Source of the DNA: Gammaproteobacteria bacterium
GTDB taxonomy: Bacteria; Pseudomonadota; Gammaproteobacteria; CAIRSR01
Assembly (NCBI GenBank): GCA_963575715.1
Contig: CAUYTW010000341.1
Coordinates: 1 to 53,101, forward strand
Reading direction: 5' to 3'
Length of the DNA stretch: 53,101 bases
Made by a program: the position numbers and the translations under genes. Under the pieces are notes generated by a model that made no database searches, was not told the DNA's origin, and saw only the letters and a program-made list of their open reading frames with translations. Every line of letters starts with the position of its first letter. The stretch's first letter is position 1. Positions 28,363-39,546 of the stretch are shown in pieces.

Positions 28363-30453
28363 TTACCGTCCCACTGCTCCTACAATGCGAATCTGCCGAT
28401 CCTCGGGAATTTCGTGGTAAGAAAGCACATACAAGCCAGGCACGCTATGTCGTACAAAACGCGACATCCATGGCCGCAAGGCTGCGGATACCACCAAGAT
28501 TGCCGGCTGGCCAAGGGTTTCCTGACGGTTGGAGGTCTCGGCCAGGGATTTATGGATTCGCTCCGTTAATCCCGGTTCCAACATTGGCCCAGCTTCTCCC
28601 CCGCTTTGTATTCCTTGGTGCATCAACTGTTCAAGTGCGGGATCGAGAGTAATCACCGGTAATTCTTTAGTTACTCCGGTAATGTTTTGGATAATCGCAC
28701 GTCCCAGGGCAATTCGTACTTGGGCAGTGAGTGTATTCGGGTCGCGCGCGCTGCTTGATGCCAAGGTTTCGGCGATAGTGCGCATGTCGCGCAGAGTGAT
28801 GCGCTCTTCTAGAAGGTTTTGCAAAACCTTCTGGATAATTCCCAAGGGAATCGCCGCGATAAGATCTTCGACCAGCTTAGGGAAAGAAGTTTTGAGTTTG
28901 TCCAGAATTTGCTGGACTTCCTCGCGTCCGAGAAGTTCATGCGAATGATCCTGAAGAATCTGCGAAAGGTGCGTGGCTACCACCGTCGAGGCATCGACCA
29001 GAGTGTAGCCCAGGGTTTGCGCCTGATCGCGCAGACCGGCCTCGATCCATACCGCATCCAGGCCAAAGGCGGGATCTTTGGTATCAATGCCCGGCAGGCT
29101 TCCATAGACTTTACCGGGGTTAATGGCCATGTCCCGTTCTGGATGGACCTCCGCTTCGCCTTCCGTGACTCCGAGCAAAGTAATGCGGTAGGTGCCCGGA
29201 GGTAGGTCGAGATTGTCACGAATATGGACCGCAGGAATTAAAAATCCCAGATCTTGGGAAAGTTTCTTGCGCACTCCCTTGATGCGTTTCATCAATTGTC
29301 CGCCCTGTGCCTTATCAACCATGGGTATCAGACGATAGCCCACTTCCAGGCCAATCAAATCCACCTGCGTCACGTCTTCCCAGGATAATTCACGCTGCTC
29401 CTGGGAGATTTCTGGGGAAACCGTCGCCACCTCGGTCGATGGTGCCTTTTCAATCGGTGCAGGTTTACGGGTCATGCGCCAGGTACCGAACCCCGCGAGC
29501 AAAGCCAGCGTTAGGAAAGGCAGGTTGGGCATCCCCGGAATCATCCCAAGAAGACCAATAATGCCCGCTGTCATTCCCAACGCGCGCGGGTCGTGGAAAA
29601 GTTGCGCTGCCAACGCTTTGCCCATGTCCTGGGCCGTAGAGACGCGGGTCACCATAATAGCCGAGGCGGTGGACAACATCAGCGAGGGTATTTGCGCCAC
29701 TAGACCATCGCCGACACTGAGCAGAGTATAGATACGCGCCGCTTCGGCCACGCTCAGACCATGCTGCAAGACACCCACGCTCAATCCACCAATGACGTTG
29801 ATGAACAGAATCAGAATACCCGCCACTGCGTCACCGCGAACGAACTTGTTGGCACCATCCATAGATCCGTAAAAATCCGACTCTTGCATGACTTCGGAAC
29901 GCCGGATGCGCGCCTCATCTTGATTGATGATGCCGGCGTTGAGGTCAGCGTCGATGGCCATTTGCTTGCCGGGCATGGCGTCTAAAGTGAAGCGGGCACT
30001 CACTTCGGAAATACGACCAGCGCCCTTGGTCACCACAACGAAATTAATGATCATCAGAATGGCAAAAACCACCAAACCAACCGTAAAGTTGCCCCCCACC
30101 ACGAAATCGCCAAATGCTTGGATCACCTGGCCCGCCGCTCCCGCTCCCGCATGGCCTTCAAGCAGCACCACCCTAGTCGAGGCAAGGTTGAGCGACAGCC
30201 GCAGCAAGGTGGTCACCAATAGCACCGTGGGAAAGGCGGCGAATTCCATGGGACGCTGGATATAGACCGTGGCCATCAGAACAATCAGCGACAGCGCGAT
30301 ATTGAAGGTGAAGAACATATCTAACATGAAGGGGGGGACCGGCAACACCATCATTGCCAGCATTCCCATCAACAATATCGGCGCACCCAGGCCATTGGCG
30401 ATTAAATTCTTGAGAGTGGCCTGAATAGTGCTGAGGGTTTGGGTTCGGGTCAT
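28363..30453 (-). CDS. flhA: Flagellar export apparatus protein FlhA
   Basis: 696 residues from the ATG at 30453 (E. coli 692). Integral membrane component of the flagellar type III export gate. The N-terminal half has about eight TMs (LLMGMLAMMVLPVPPFMLDM onward) and the complete FHIPEP signature GRISEVSARFTLDAMPGKQM followed by AIDADLNAG. The C-terminal half is the cytoplasmic ring domain. An upstream in-frame ATG at 30486 adds MAKAMGFSETL, residues encoded by the palindromic element. The same GFSETLM occurs in front of cheA, so these residues are element-derived and the true start is 30453. It is the last flagellar/chemotaxis gene of the minus-strand cluster, with no flhB or flhF adjacent. 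Confidence 0.95.
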   Translation of the reverse strand: MTRTQTLSTIQATLKNLIANGLGAPILLMGMLAMMVLPVPPFMLDMFFTFNIALSLIVLMATVYIQRPMEFAAFPTVLLVTTLLRLSLNLASTRVVLLEGHAGAGAAGQVIQAFGDFVVGGNFTVGLVVFAILMIINFVVVTKGAGRISEVSARFTLDAMPGKQMAIDADLNAGIINQDEARIRRSEVMQESDFYGSMDGANKFVRGDAVAGILILFINVIGGLSVGVLQHGLSVAEAARIYTLLSVGDGLVAQIPSLMLSTASAIMVTRVSTAQDMGKALAAQLFHDPRALGMTAGIIGLLGMIPGMPNLPFLTLALLAGFGTWRMTRKPAPIEKAPSTEVATVSPEISQEQRELSWEDVTQVDLIGLEVGYRLIPMVDKAQGGQLMKRIKGVRKKLSQDLGFLIPAVHIRDNLDLPPGTYRITLLGVTEGEAEVHPERDMAINPGKVYGSLPGIDTKDPAFGLDAVWIEAGLRDQAQTLGYTLVDASTVVATHLSQILQDHSHELLGREEVQQILDKLKTSFPKLVEDLIAAIPLGIIQKVLQNLLEERITLRDMRTIAETLASSSARDPNTLTAQVRIALGRAIIQNITGVTKELPVITLDPALEQLMHQGIQSGGEAGPMLEPGLTERIHKSLAETSNRQETLGQPAILVVSAALRPWMSRFVRHSVPGLYVLSYHEIPEDRQIRIVGAVGR

Positions 30454-30500
30454 CAGTGTCTCCGAGAAACCCATGGCTTTAGCCATGGGAAATTTCTAAC
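30454..30500 (-). repeat. Type I start-codon-adjacent palindromic element (flhA)
   Basis: Minus strand: TTTCCCATGGCTAAAGCCAT then GGGTTTCTCGGAGACACTG and the flhA ATG. The stem CCCATGGC/GCCATGGG is perfect. GGAG gives a Shine-Dalgarno sequence at normal distance from the ATG. Confidence 0.8.
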
Positions 30501-30588
30501 CTTTTTGGTTCTCGCTCCTTCTCGCCAAGTTTGCAACATAGATTAGATAATTGATTGTTTACCATATAAATTTAAGGCAACAATCCGG

Positions 30589-33051
30589 TTAGAATTCTTT
30601 CCAGTTATCCTCATTCCCCCTCACAGATAATTCTTGATTTTTTCCCATTTTCATTACGGACGACGGGCGCGTTCTGGATGGTTGTGGAGTAGCTTTAGCG
30701 GGAATGCGTGCCGTCGCGGGCTTAGCTACTGTGGGTGGCGGGGTAGCTCGTGTGGATAATTCTTGGCTTTTCAGCGACTTGCCTGACTTTTCCAGCTTTT
30801 CGACTGGCGGAAAACTGGATTGGGATGAAGGATTTTTTGCTACAGAAGTGTTTTCTTCCAGTTTGAATTTACTGACCGCGGTCAATAGCTGTTCGGCCTG
30901 CTCCTGGAGCGATTCGGAGGCCGAGGCCGCCTCCTCAACCAACGCGGCGTTTTGTTGAGTCACTTCATCCATTTGTGATATTGCCTGGTTGACCTGTTCA
31001 ATGCCTTTGCTTTGTTCGTTGCTGGCGGCGCTGATTTCGGCCATCAAATCGGTAACGCGCTTGACCGCCTGTACGATATCCCCCATGGTCTGACCGGCTT
31101 GTCCTACCAGACGACTGCCGTTATTAACCTGGGTTGTCGAAGCGTCAATGAGAGATTTAATTTCCTTGGCTGCCGTGGCGGAACGACCGGCGAGACTGCG
31201 TACTTCCGCCGCGACCACCGAGAACCCCCGCCCCTGTTCACCGGCGCGAGCTGCTTCGACCGCTGCATTCAGGGCTAATATATTAGTTTGAAAGGCTATT
31301 CCTTCAATGACCGAGATGATGTCGGCGATTTTAGTGGAGCTTTCGGTGATGGCGCTCATGGTTCGTACTACCTGGCCTACCAGTTCTCCTCCACGCTCGG
31401 CCACATCCCGTGCTCCCTGGGCAAACTGATTGGCTTGACTGGCATTGGAGGCATTCTGCTTAACAGTTGAGGTCAATTCTTCCATGGTCGCGCCGGTCTC
31501 CTCCAGGGATGCCGCCTGCTGCTCGGTACGCTTGGAGAGATCCATGTTGCCAATGGAGATTTCCCGCGAAGCCGAATTGATGGCTTCTGCTGCGGAGCGA
31601 ATATCTCCCGCCAGGGTTCCTAGTTGCTGAGTGGTTATATTGGTATTTTCCCGAATGCGGGCAAATTCCCCACCGTAAGTGTTATTGATGCGAATAGTGA
31701 GGTCGCCCCGCGCCATGCACTCTAGTGCATTGACGGTGTCGGACACTGCCCCCTCCACTGTTTCCAGGAGTTGGTTGAGGGATTCGGCCAAATTCCGCAA
31801 AAAGCCATCCTTGCCAGCAAGATCGATACGACGGGTCAAATCACCGGCCTGGGCGGTATTAACCATTTCCTTAACTTCGTTCTGGACACGTTTCATTTCG
31901 GTGCAATCAGTCCACTCTACCACGCTCCCCAGGCGCACTCCTTGCGCGTTGAACACTGGATTTGCCACCAGGTCGAAATTCCGTCCGCCAATGGTGAGGT
32001 GTGCCTCATAGTTTGCGTGTAAATTTTTCAACAACAGGCGTTGATGGGCAGGATTGACGTGAAATTCGTCAATGTTGCGACCAACCAGGTCGCGCGCGGT
32101 GAAACGTGGCAAATCCTTGCGGATGTCAGCTTCGGCGTGTGCCATCATCTCGATCACGGCACGATTGAGATAAATGAGGTTACCATCGGGATCAGCAATC
32201 ATGACGTTGGTCGAGACGTTATCCAACGCCGTCTGGACCCGTAACGCCGCGTCAGTCTGACGCCGTGCGTCATTCATATCGAAGGCAAGTTTGATTTGCA
32301 TTGACTTGAGGGCGAGCATCAAGCGTGCTATTTCATCCCGGCCTTTGGCTTCGATGCGCTGGTCGAAACATCCATTGGTCATTTCCTCGCAGTGCCTCAA
32401 GGCCGTAGTCAAAGCGCGTTGCGTGGCACGCAGTGCTAACCATGTCAGCAATGCCAGCAATCCCAATGCACCAATATCAGCGTATTTACCTATCTCGGCG
32501 TATTCTGTGGGTAAAAAACCAATCATCGCCAACTTGAAGAAGATAAACAGGCCCAATCCGGTCATGATGCGCCCACGCAAACCGATGTGGCGTAATGAAT
32601 TGGTCATCCGCGTGAACAACCCGAACCTGTCAGAACGTCCGGCGCGCAGCGCTGCGTAGTGACGCTCCGCTTCATCGACCTGGGCGCGACTTGGTCGGGT
32701 GCGTACCGACATGTACCCTACCGTCCGTCCCTTTTCACGGATGGGCATGACGTTGGCTTCCACCCAATAATAATCGCCATTCTTGCAACGATTTTTAACC
32801 AATCCGCTCCAGGGGTCGCCACGCTGAATCGTCACCCACAAGTCAGCAAAGGCCGCCTTGGGCATGTCTGGATGACGCACGATACTGTGCGGTGCCCCCA
32901 GCAATTCTTTTTCGGCGAATCCGCTGATCGCTACGAATTCATCGTTGACATAGGTAATGATTCCCTCAAGGTCGGTCCTTGAAACAATTCGTGCGTCTCT
33001 GCGTACTTCCCGTTCCGTTGTTGTCACCGGCATGTTCATCGGCATGTTCAT
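30589..33051 (-). CDS. Aer-like methyl-accepting chemotaxis protein with two PAS domains
   Basis: 820 residues. Residues ~15-125 are an Aer-type PAS ([56 protein letters not shown]). Two TMs follow (~165-185 and ~192-210), a HAMP-like segment, then a second PAS (~270-385, [20 protein letters not shown]). The signalling hairpin has [20 protein letters not shown] at its tip and [20 protein letters not shown], of the enteric Tsr/Tar length class. The last ~70 residues are Ser/Pro/Thr-rich without a clear CheR-docking pentapeptide. The N-terminus begins with a 12-base tandem duplication giving MNMPMNMP, right against a type II element. It lies downstream of cheW in the chemotaxis cluster and probably mediates energy or redox taxis. 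Confidence 0.92.
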   Translation of the reverse strand: MNMPMNMPVTTTEREVRRDARIVSRTDLEGIITYVNDEFVAISGFAEKELLGAPHSIVRHPDMPKAAFADLWVTIQRGDPWSGLVKNRCKNGDYYWVEANVMPIREKGRTVGYMSVRTRPSRAQVDEAERHYAALRAGRSDRFGLFTRMTNSLRHIGLRGRIMTGLGLFIFFKLAMIGFLPTEYAEIGKYADIGALGLLALLTWLALRATQRALTTALRHCEEMTNGCFDQRIEAKGRDEIARLMLALKSMQIKLAFDMNDARRQTDAALRVQTALDNVSTNVMIADPDGNLIYLNRAVIEMMAHAEADIRKDLPRFTARDLVGRNIDEFHVNPAHQRLLLKNLHANYEAHLTIGGRNFDLVANPVFNAQGVRLGSVVEWTDCTEMKRVQNEVKEMVNTAQAGDLTRRIDLAGKDGFLRNLAESLNQLLETVEGAVSDTVNALECMARGDLTIRINNTYGGEFARIRENTNITTQQLGTLAGDIRSAAEAINSASREISIGNMDLSKRTEQQAASLEETGATMEELTSTVKQNASNASQANQFAQGARDVAERGGELVGQVVRTMSAITESSTKIADIISVIEGIAFQTNILALNAAVEAARAGEQGRGFSVVAAEVRSLAGRSATAAKEIKSLIDASTTQVNNGSRLVGQAGQTMGDIVQAVKRVTDLMAEISAASNEQSKGIEQVNQAISQMDEVTQQNAALVEEAASASESLQEQAEQLLTAVSKFKLEENTSVAKNPSSQSSFPPVEKLEKSGKSLKSQELSTRATPPPTVAKPATARIPAKATPQPSRTRPSSVMKMGKNQELSVRGNEDNWKEF

Positions 33052-33180
33052 CCAAATTCAGCGCAAAAACCTCACACCCCCTTTAGGCATGGTGAGGCAG
33101 CGCCGTCCTCCTGTATTTTTTGAGTTGAATTTGATCGGTTGGCGGTCTTTCCCGGCGGTCAGTCCTGACGGACTTGGTGA
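33052..33180 (-). repeat. Type II palindromic element with omega-like hairpin (aer-like mcp)
   Basis: Minus strand: GACCGCCGGGAAAGACCGCC, an AT-rich linker, AGGACGGCGCTGCCTCACC, an inner hairpin, then TTTTTGCGCTGAATTTGG and the ATG at 33051. It fills most of the 150 bases between cheW and this gene. Confidence 0.8.
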
Positions 33181-33201
33181 CGCTATTACATAATTCCTTA
33201 T

Positions 33202-33717
33202 TTAGTTATAGGTGAGGCCACGGCGTGCGAGGGTGCTTTCATCCACCAGGGCCATGTCACGACTTGTCATTAGCCGTTCAATATCCACCAGGATCAGCAT
33301 ACGATTTTCGATGGTTCCCAATCCCATCAAGTATTGAGTATCCAGGGCATTGCCAAACTCTGGCGCTGGTTTGATCTGATCTGCGCCGAGACTGACGACA
33401 TCGGAAACTCCATCGACCACAGTTCCCACAATACGTCCAGAAAGATTGAGCACGATAACCACAGTGCGTTCATGATAGTCCGCGTTGCCTAGTTGAAATT
33501 TTATGCGTAAATCGACAATCGGGACGATGGCTCCGCGTAAATTGACGACCCCTTTGATAAAAGAGGGCGTATTAGCGATAGGAGTCACGGGGTCGTAGCC
33601 ACGAATTTCCTGTACCTTCAATATGTCCACGGCATACTCCTCGGCTCCCAGGGTAAAAGTGAGAAACTCGTGGACGCCATGGGCGGGATCGATGTTCTGG
33701 ATCGCTTGAATAGCCAT
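33202..33717 (-). CDS. cheW: Chemotaxis coupling protein CheW
   Basis: 171 residues, a single CheW domain linking receptors to Che[23 protein letters not shown], the conserved [21 protein letters not shown], then [23 protein letters not shown] and a final [11 protein letters not shown] clear AGGAAA precedes the ATG at 33717. It is 44 bases from cheA. Confidence 0.95.
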   Translation of the reverse strand: MAIQAIQNIDPAHGVHEFLTFTLGAEEYAVDILKVQEIRGYDPVTPIANTPSFIKGVVNLRGAIVPIVDLRIKFQLGNADYHERTVVIVLNLSGRIVGTVVDGVSDVVSLGADQIKPAPEFGNALDTQYLMGLGTIENRMLILVDIERLMTSRDMALVDESTLARRGLTYN

Positions 33718-33761
33718 GATGTTTCCTGGATTGAATAAATTTGGACTTTATGGAGGAGCAC

Positions 33762-35882
33762 CTAGCCGGCGCGAGCAGCGCGCCGAACCAGGTAACCTAC
33801 GTCAAGAATGAGGGCAACGCGACCATCGCCCATGATGGTGGCACCGGAAATACCGTCAACACGGCGGAAGTTCGATTCTAGGCTTTTAATGACCACCTGG
33901 TGCTGGCCGACAAGCTGATCCACGAATAGCGCGATGCGTCGCCCTTCGGCCTCCAGCAAGACCAGGATGCCTTCCTCAGGGGCGTGGATGTTCGGGATGA
34001 TCCTGAACACCTCATGCAGCGGCAATACCGGCAAGTACTCCCCTCGAACTTGCACTACCTGGCCACGTCCACTGATGGTACGAATATCGGCGGCGCGCGG
34101 ACGCATGGATTCCATGATGTAACCCAAAGAGATAATGAAAATTTCGCCGCCAACCCCTACTGATAGGCCATCCAGAATCGCTAAGGTGAGCGGGAGACGC
34201 ACGGTGAAGGTACTCCCTACGCCTTGCATTGATGTGATATCCACGGTGCCGCCCATTTCCTGGATATTGCGCCGGACGACATCCATGCCCACGCCGCGCC
34301 CCGAGACATCGGTAACCTGTTCGGCAGTGGAAAAACCCGGCGCAAAAATAAGCTGCCAGACTTCCTGATCCAGCATTCCATCATTCACCGCCAAGCCACT
34401 TTCCCGCGCCTTAGCAAGGATGCGCGCGCGGTTGAGACCCGCGCCATCATCACGAACCTCAATAACTACGTTACCTCCTTGATGAGAGGCTTCGAGAATG
34501 ATGTGCCCCAAGGGATCCTTGCCCAAACCAACGCGGGTCTCCGGGGACTCAACGCCATGGTCAAGACTGTTGCGTATTAAATGAGTGAGCGGATCAGTAA
34601 GTTTTTCAGTCAATCCTTTGTCCAGCTCGGTTCCCTCACCCAGGGTGATCAGCTCTACGCGTTTGCCAAGTTTTGCCGCCAAATCGCGCACCAAGCGGGG
34701 AAAACGGCTGAATACCACGCTGATCGGCATCATGCGGATGGACATGACACTTTCCTGGAGGTTGCGGGTATTACGTTCGAGTTGATCCAGCCCCGCCTGC
34801 AACTGTACAGTCCACACAGGATCCAGCTGCGAGGCAACCTGGGCAAGCATCGATTGAGCGATGACCAGTTCCCCCACCAGATTCATGATCTGATCGACTT
34901 TTTCCACGCTCACCCGAATCGAACTTCCCTCAGATTTACGGGCAGTTGGCCTGGTCTCGCCAACTGCAAGGGAAGCCGGTGTCGTGGTTGTTAATGATTT
35001 TGGATTGGGATCAGGAGCACCATTAGGAGCCACAGTAACTGAGGCACCATCCGGTTGCGTCGGCGTTGCGGACGGCGCGCCTGGCGCATCCGCAAAAAAA
35101 CCGAAAAAATTATCCTCGCTGTCCGGGTTAGATACCGGAGCATCGTCTGGTAAGGGCGCGAAAAAGCCATAACCTGGATCTAATTCTGATGCCGTTTCTT
35201 GTACAGACTCAACTTGAATTTGGGATGGATCGGCATAAAAGGCCAAATCTTCTCGGATATTCTCACTGGTCTCGCGCGTGACCAGATCAATTTCCCAATT
35301 CATTTCAGAGGCGGCATCGCCAGGACGCTGTTTCACCGTGACCGCTCCGCTTTGTGCCCACTCATCCAGTAGCGAATTCAACCCCAGTTCCGTAGTCCCA
35401 GCCTGAAGGAAAAAACGCAGTCGCCAGTGATGCAACGGAAGGGATTCGTCGTTCGCATTTCTCTTTATAAGGGAGTTGCCAATTTCCATTGGCAATTCTG
35501 TCATGAAAGTCTCAAGACTCTGGATTATCGCTTTAGCCGCCGCCGGGTCAACAATTTGATCGGTTCGATGCGCTTCAAGTTGATCGTGAATGATATCCAC
35601 CGATGCCAGGAAAACATTCACCATCTCGGGTGTAGGACGAAGTGTGTCTTTACGTAACCGATCCAGCAGCGACTCAAGGACATGGGTCAACTCGGTCATG
35701 TCGTTAAAACCAAAGGTTCCGCTACCTCCCTTGATAGAGTGGGCAGCTCGAAAAATGGCGTTGAGCGCATCCGGTTCGGGAGATTGAAGGTCCAGGCTAA
35801 TGAGCAAGCGTTCCATTTCCGCCAGGTGTTCGGTGGTTTCCTCGAAGAAAGCGGCGTGGAACATGGAAAGATCAATACTCAT
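33762..35882 (-). CDS. cheA: Chemotaxis histidine kinase CheA
   Basis: 706 residues from the ATG at 35882. P1 (Hpt) domain with phospho-His H48 in FRAAHSIKGGSGTFGF; a second weaker helical region (~150-270); an acidic, Pro-rich linker (~270-345); dimerisation helices with NLVGELVIAQSML; the ATPase domain with HLIRNSLDHGVESPE, DDGAGLNR and GRGVGMDVVRRN; and a C-terminal CheW-like domain. The frame can be extended 37 codons upstream to 35993, but these codons lie entirely in the repetitive element (ending GFSETLM, as in front of flhA), so 35882 is the true start. GGAGACATTG before it acts as the ribosome-binding site. Confidence 0.95.
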   Translation of the reverse strand: MSIDLSMFHAAFFEETTEHLAEMERLLISLDLQSPEPDALNAIFRAAHSIKGGSGTFGFNDMTELTHVLESLLDRLRKDTLRPTPEMVNVFLASVDIIHDQLEAHRTDQIVDPAAAKAIIQSLETFMTELPMEIGNSLIKRNANDESLPLHHWRLRFFLQAGTTELGLNSLLDEWAQSGAVTVKQRPGDAASEMNWEIDLVTRETSENIREDLAFYADPSQIQVESVQETASELDPGYGFFAPLPDDAPVSNPDSEDNFFGFFADAPGAPSATPTQPDGASVTVAPNGAPDPNPKSLTTTTPASLAVGETRPTARKSEGSSIRVSVEKVDQIMNLVGELVIAQSMLAQVASQLDPVWTVQLQAGLDQLERNTRNLQESVMSIRMMPISVVFSRFPRLVRDLAAKLGKRVELITLGEGTELDKGLTEKLTDPLTHLIRNSLDHGVESPETRVGLGKDPLGHIILEASHQGGNVVIEVRDDGAGLNRARILAKARESGLAVNDGMLDQEVWQLIFAPGFSTAEQVTDVSGRGVGMDVVRRNIQEMGGTVDITSMQGVGSTFTVRLPLTLAILDGLSVGVGGEIFIISLGYIMESMRPRAADIRTISGRGQVVQVRGEYLPVLPLHEVFRIIPNIHAPEEGILVLLEAEGRRIALFVDQLVGQHQVVIKSLESNFRRVDGISGATIMGDGRVALILDVGYLVRRAARAG

Positions 35883-36080
35883 CAATGTCTCCGAGAAACC
35901 TCGCCCTTCAGGGCGGTGAGGAAAGAAGACAGTTTTTGCAACCGTCGATAAAAATGCCGGTCTTTCCCGGCGGTCAGCTCGTAAGCGGCCCAAGGACGGA
36001 ACCTTTCAGCTCGCTCTCCTCGCCAATGTTACAACGCAGCTTCGGTTCTTACGAACCTTGCGACAAACCATTTAGCGCGG
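35883..36080 (-). ncRNA. OmegaRNA-like element with type I hairpin, between cheY and cheA
   Basis: About 200 bases that are not coding. Minus-strand order is AAATGGTTTGTCG (36073) and then ~90 bases matching the element at 9089-8968 along its whole length (including GTTCNNAAGAAC and CAACNTTGGC). A perfect GCCGGGAAAGACCGGC hairpin (~35955-35970) is followed by a linker and a hairpin CCGCCCTGAAGGGCG inside CCTCA..GAGG. The element closes with TTTCTCGGAGACATTG and the cheA ATG. The hairpin block also matches the sequence 3' of the TnpB remnant. It is probably an omegaRNA-derived solo element lying in the cheY-cheA transcript. Bases 36081-36164 show nothing else. Confidence 0.65.
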
Positions 36081-36164
36081 GAAGTGATTGAATGTCGCTG
36101 CTTCAAACTTTCCAGGGCGATGCGAATCAGGATATCGGTTTATGCCGCATTGACAATTAAAAAT

Positions 36165-36530
36165 TTAGCCAATTACTTTTTTTACGACTTCCAACAATTT
36201 TTGCGGATCGAATGGTTTAACCAGCCAACCCGTGGCACCTGCAGCGCGTCCCTGATTTTTCATCGCATCACTGGATTCGGTAGTGAGCATCAGGATTGGC
36301 ACGGTGCGGTATTGAGACGTGGCACGCAGATTCTTGATCATGGTCAAGCCATCCATGCCGGGCATGTTTTGGTCGGTCAGCACCAAATTAAAGGAATTGG
36401 CCCTGGCCTTGCTCAAGCCATCATTGCCGTCTACCGCCTCGACGACTTGATAGCCTGCACCCTTAAGGGTGAAAGCAATCATCTGACGAATCGAGCTGGA
36501 GTCGTCCACCGCAAGAATCATTTTTGCCAT
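36165..36530 (-). CDS. cheY: Chemotaxis response regulator CheY
   Basis: 121 residues, single receiver domain of the FrzZ/CheY type: AVDDSSSIRQMI, phospho-acceptor D53 in VLTDQNMPGMDG, TTESS, and the lysine in GWLVKPFDP. Phospho-CheY controls the flagellar switch. GAGGATCC precedes the ATG at 36530. It sits 18 bases after the receptor-like gene and upstream of cheA. Confidence 0.93.
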   Translation of the reverse strand: MAKMILAVDDSSSIRQMIAFTLKGAGYQVVEAVDGNDGLSKARANSFNLVLTDQNMPGMDGLTMIKNLRATSQYRTVPILMLTTESSDAMKNQGRAAGATGWLVKPFDPQKLLEVVKKVIG

Positions 36531-36548
36531 TATGGGATCCTCATGAAA

Positions 36549-37751
36549 TTAAAAAAGTTCGACATCGCCCGCCTGCATTTTTTGCTGGGAAACGGTGATA
36601 TGTTCAGTCTCTGCCAGCAGATCGCTCGCCTTGGCGATGGCTGCGCGCAGGCGTTCCACTCGACCTTCATGGGTAAATGATGTCATTGATTCCTGATCCG
36701 CCTCGATGGCGCGGATGCCCGCGAGGAGAGCGGACAGGCTGTTGATACGCCGATCCAGGTGTTGAATGAGCTGGCTGGTCAAATCCTCGAACTGAAGCGC
36801 GGTCACCGCGACATTGACACTACCTCGTACCTCTGAGTTGATACGGGAAATGGCGGTGATGCTGTCCTGAATTTTTTGGTCCAAGTGTTCTACTTCACCC
36901 ATCATTTTAGTGATGTTCATTTTCGATTGAAGGGCAAAATTCATGTCGTGGGAAGCCAGCTCGGCGCTTGCCTGCATGGCACCCTCCAGGGCGTCACGAA
37001 CCTCTTTTACGTGGGCGCGGATCTGGCCACTAAATTGTGAGGAGTGCAGGGAAAGTTTGCGCACCTCGTCGGCCACCACCGCGAATCCCCGCCCGGCAGC
37101 GCCGGCGCGTGCAGCCTCTATAGCGGCATTGAGGGCCAACAGATTGGTCTGCTTGGCGATGTTTTCTACGCCATCCACGTCCGTGAGGATTGCCACCACG
37201 GTTCGGTTCACATCATCCACGCGGTCGGCGATTTTTATGCTGTACATGCTGATACGGATGATGGTATCGACATAATGCTCCATGGTCTCGCCAGTTTGAC
37301 GCACGAATTCACTCACATTGATGGTACTGGTTTCATTGCCTGGAGCTGCCTTGGAGTGTGCAAGAATGGGTAAAATCAAATCCTGCTGGTGATGAGTCAT
37401 AGATTCCATGCTTTTGAAGCTCATAGCCAGTTTCGATACAGCGTCACGCAGCAAATCCCTCAGTTGCGTCAGCTCTAGGCTGATGGTACCGATCTGGGTA
37501 TCAAAATGCCGCGCGAATTCTTCCAGCAAGTCATGGAATTCTTCCGTCAGACCATTAAGGTCTTCCAGTTCAAAGTTGCGATGCCGTTCCTGGCGTCGCC
37601 AGGAGTAGTTCGTGATGATACTCGAGCCGACCCATCCGGCAGTAAGCACGATCACGGTCAGGAGATGCAGGAAAGGAATATCGGTAACCAATACCGTGAC
37701 GCAACCAATGCCGCCGCAAGTCAGGCCGATGATTAGGGATTTGTCGTACAC
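36549..37751 (-). CDS. Membrane-anchored methyl-accepting chemotaxis-like protein without sensor domain
   Basis: 400 residues. Two TMs near the N-terminus ([20 protein letters not shown], and [19 protein letters not shown]) with hardly any loop between them. The rest is coiled coil with the MCP signalling tip [20 protein letters not shown] followed by [15 protein letters not shown]. The C-terminus ends GDVELF, an ending I recognise from a class of chemotaxis-cluster receptors that includes CheZ-like regions ([18 protein letters not shown]). No ligand-binding domain exists. The start is GTG at 37751; I see no nearby ATG alternative. It is first in the mcp-cheY-cheA-cheW-mcp-flhA series and divergent from pgm. 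Confidence 0.85.
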   Translation of the reverse strand: MYDKSLIIGLTCGGIGCVTVLVTDIPFLHLLTVIVLTAGWVGSSIITNYSWRRQERHRNFELEDLNGLTEEFHDLLEEFARHFDTQIGTISLELTQLRDLLRDAVSKLAMSFKSMESMTHHQQDLILPILAHSKAAPGNETSTINVSEFVRQTGETMEHYVDTIIRISMYSIKIADRVDDVNRTVVAILTDVDGVENIAKQTNLLALNAAIEAARAGAAGRGFAVVADEVRKLSLHSSQFSGQIRAHVKEVRDALEGAMQASAELASHDMNFALQSKMNITKMMGEVEHLDQKIQDSITAISRINSEVRGSVNVAVTALQFEDLTSQLIQHLDRRINSLSALLAGIRAIEADQESMTSFTHEGRVERLRAAIAKASDLLAETEHITVSQQKMQAGDVELF

Positions 37752-37786
37752 GAGCGTTCCTTGATTTGAATGAATCGGATGGATAA

Positions 37787-39493
<1,707 letters not shown>

Positions 39494-39546
39494 CCATTCT
39501 TTCAGACCGATCTATTTTTTACAGGACAAATAATAAAACAACGATT

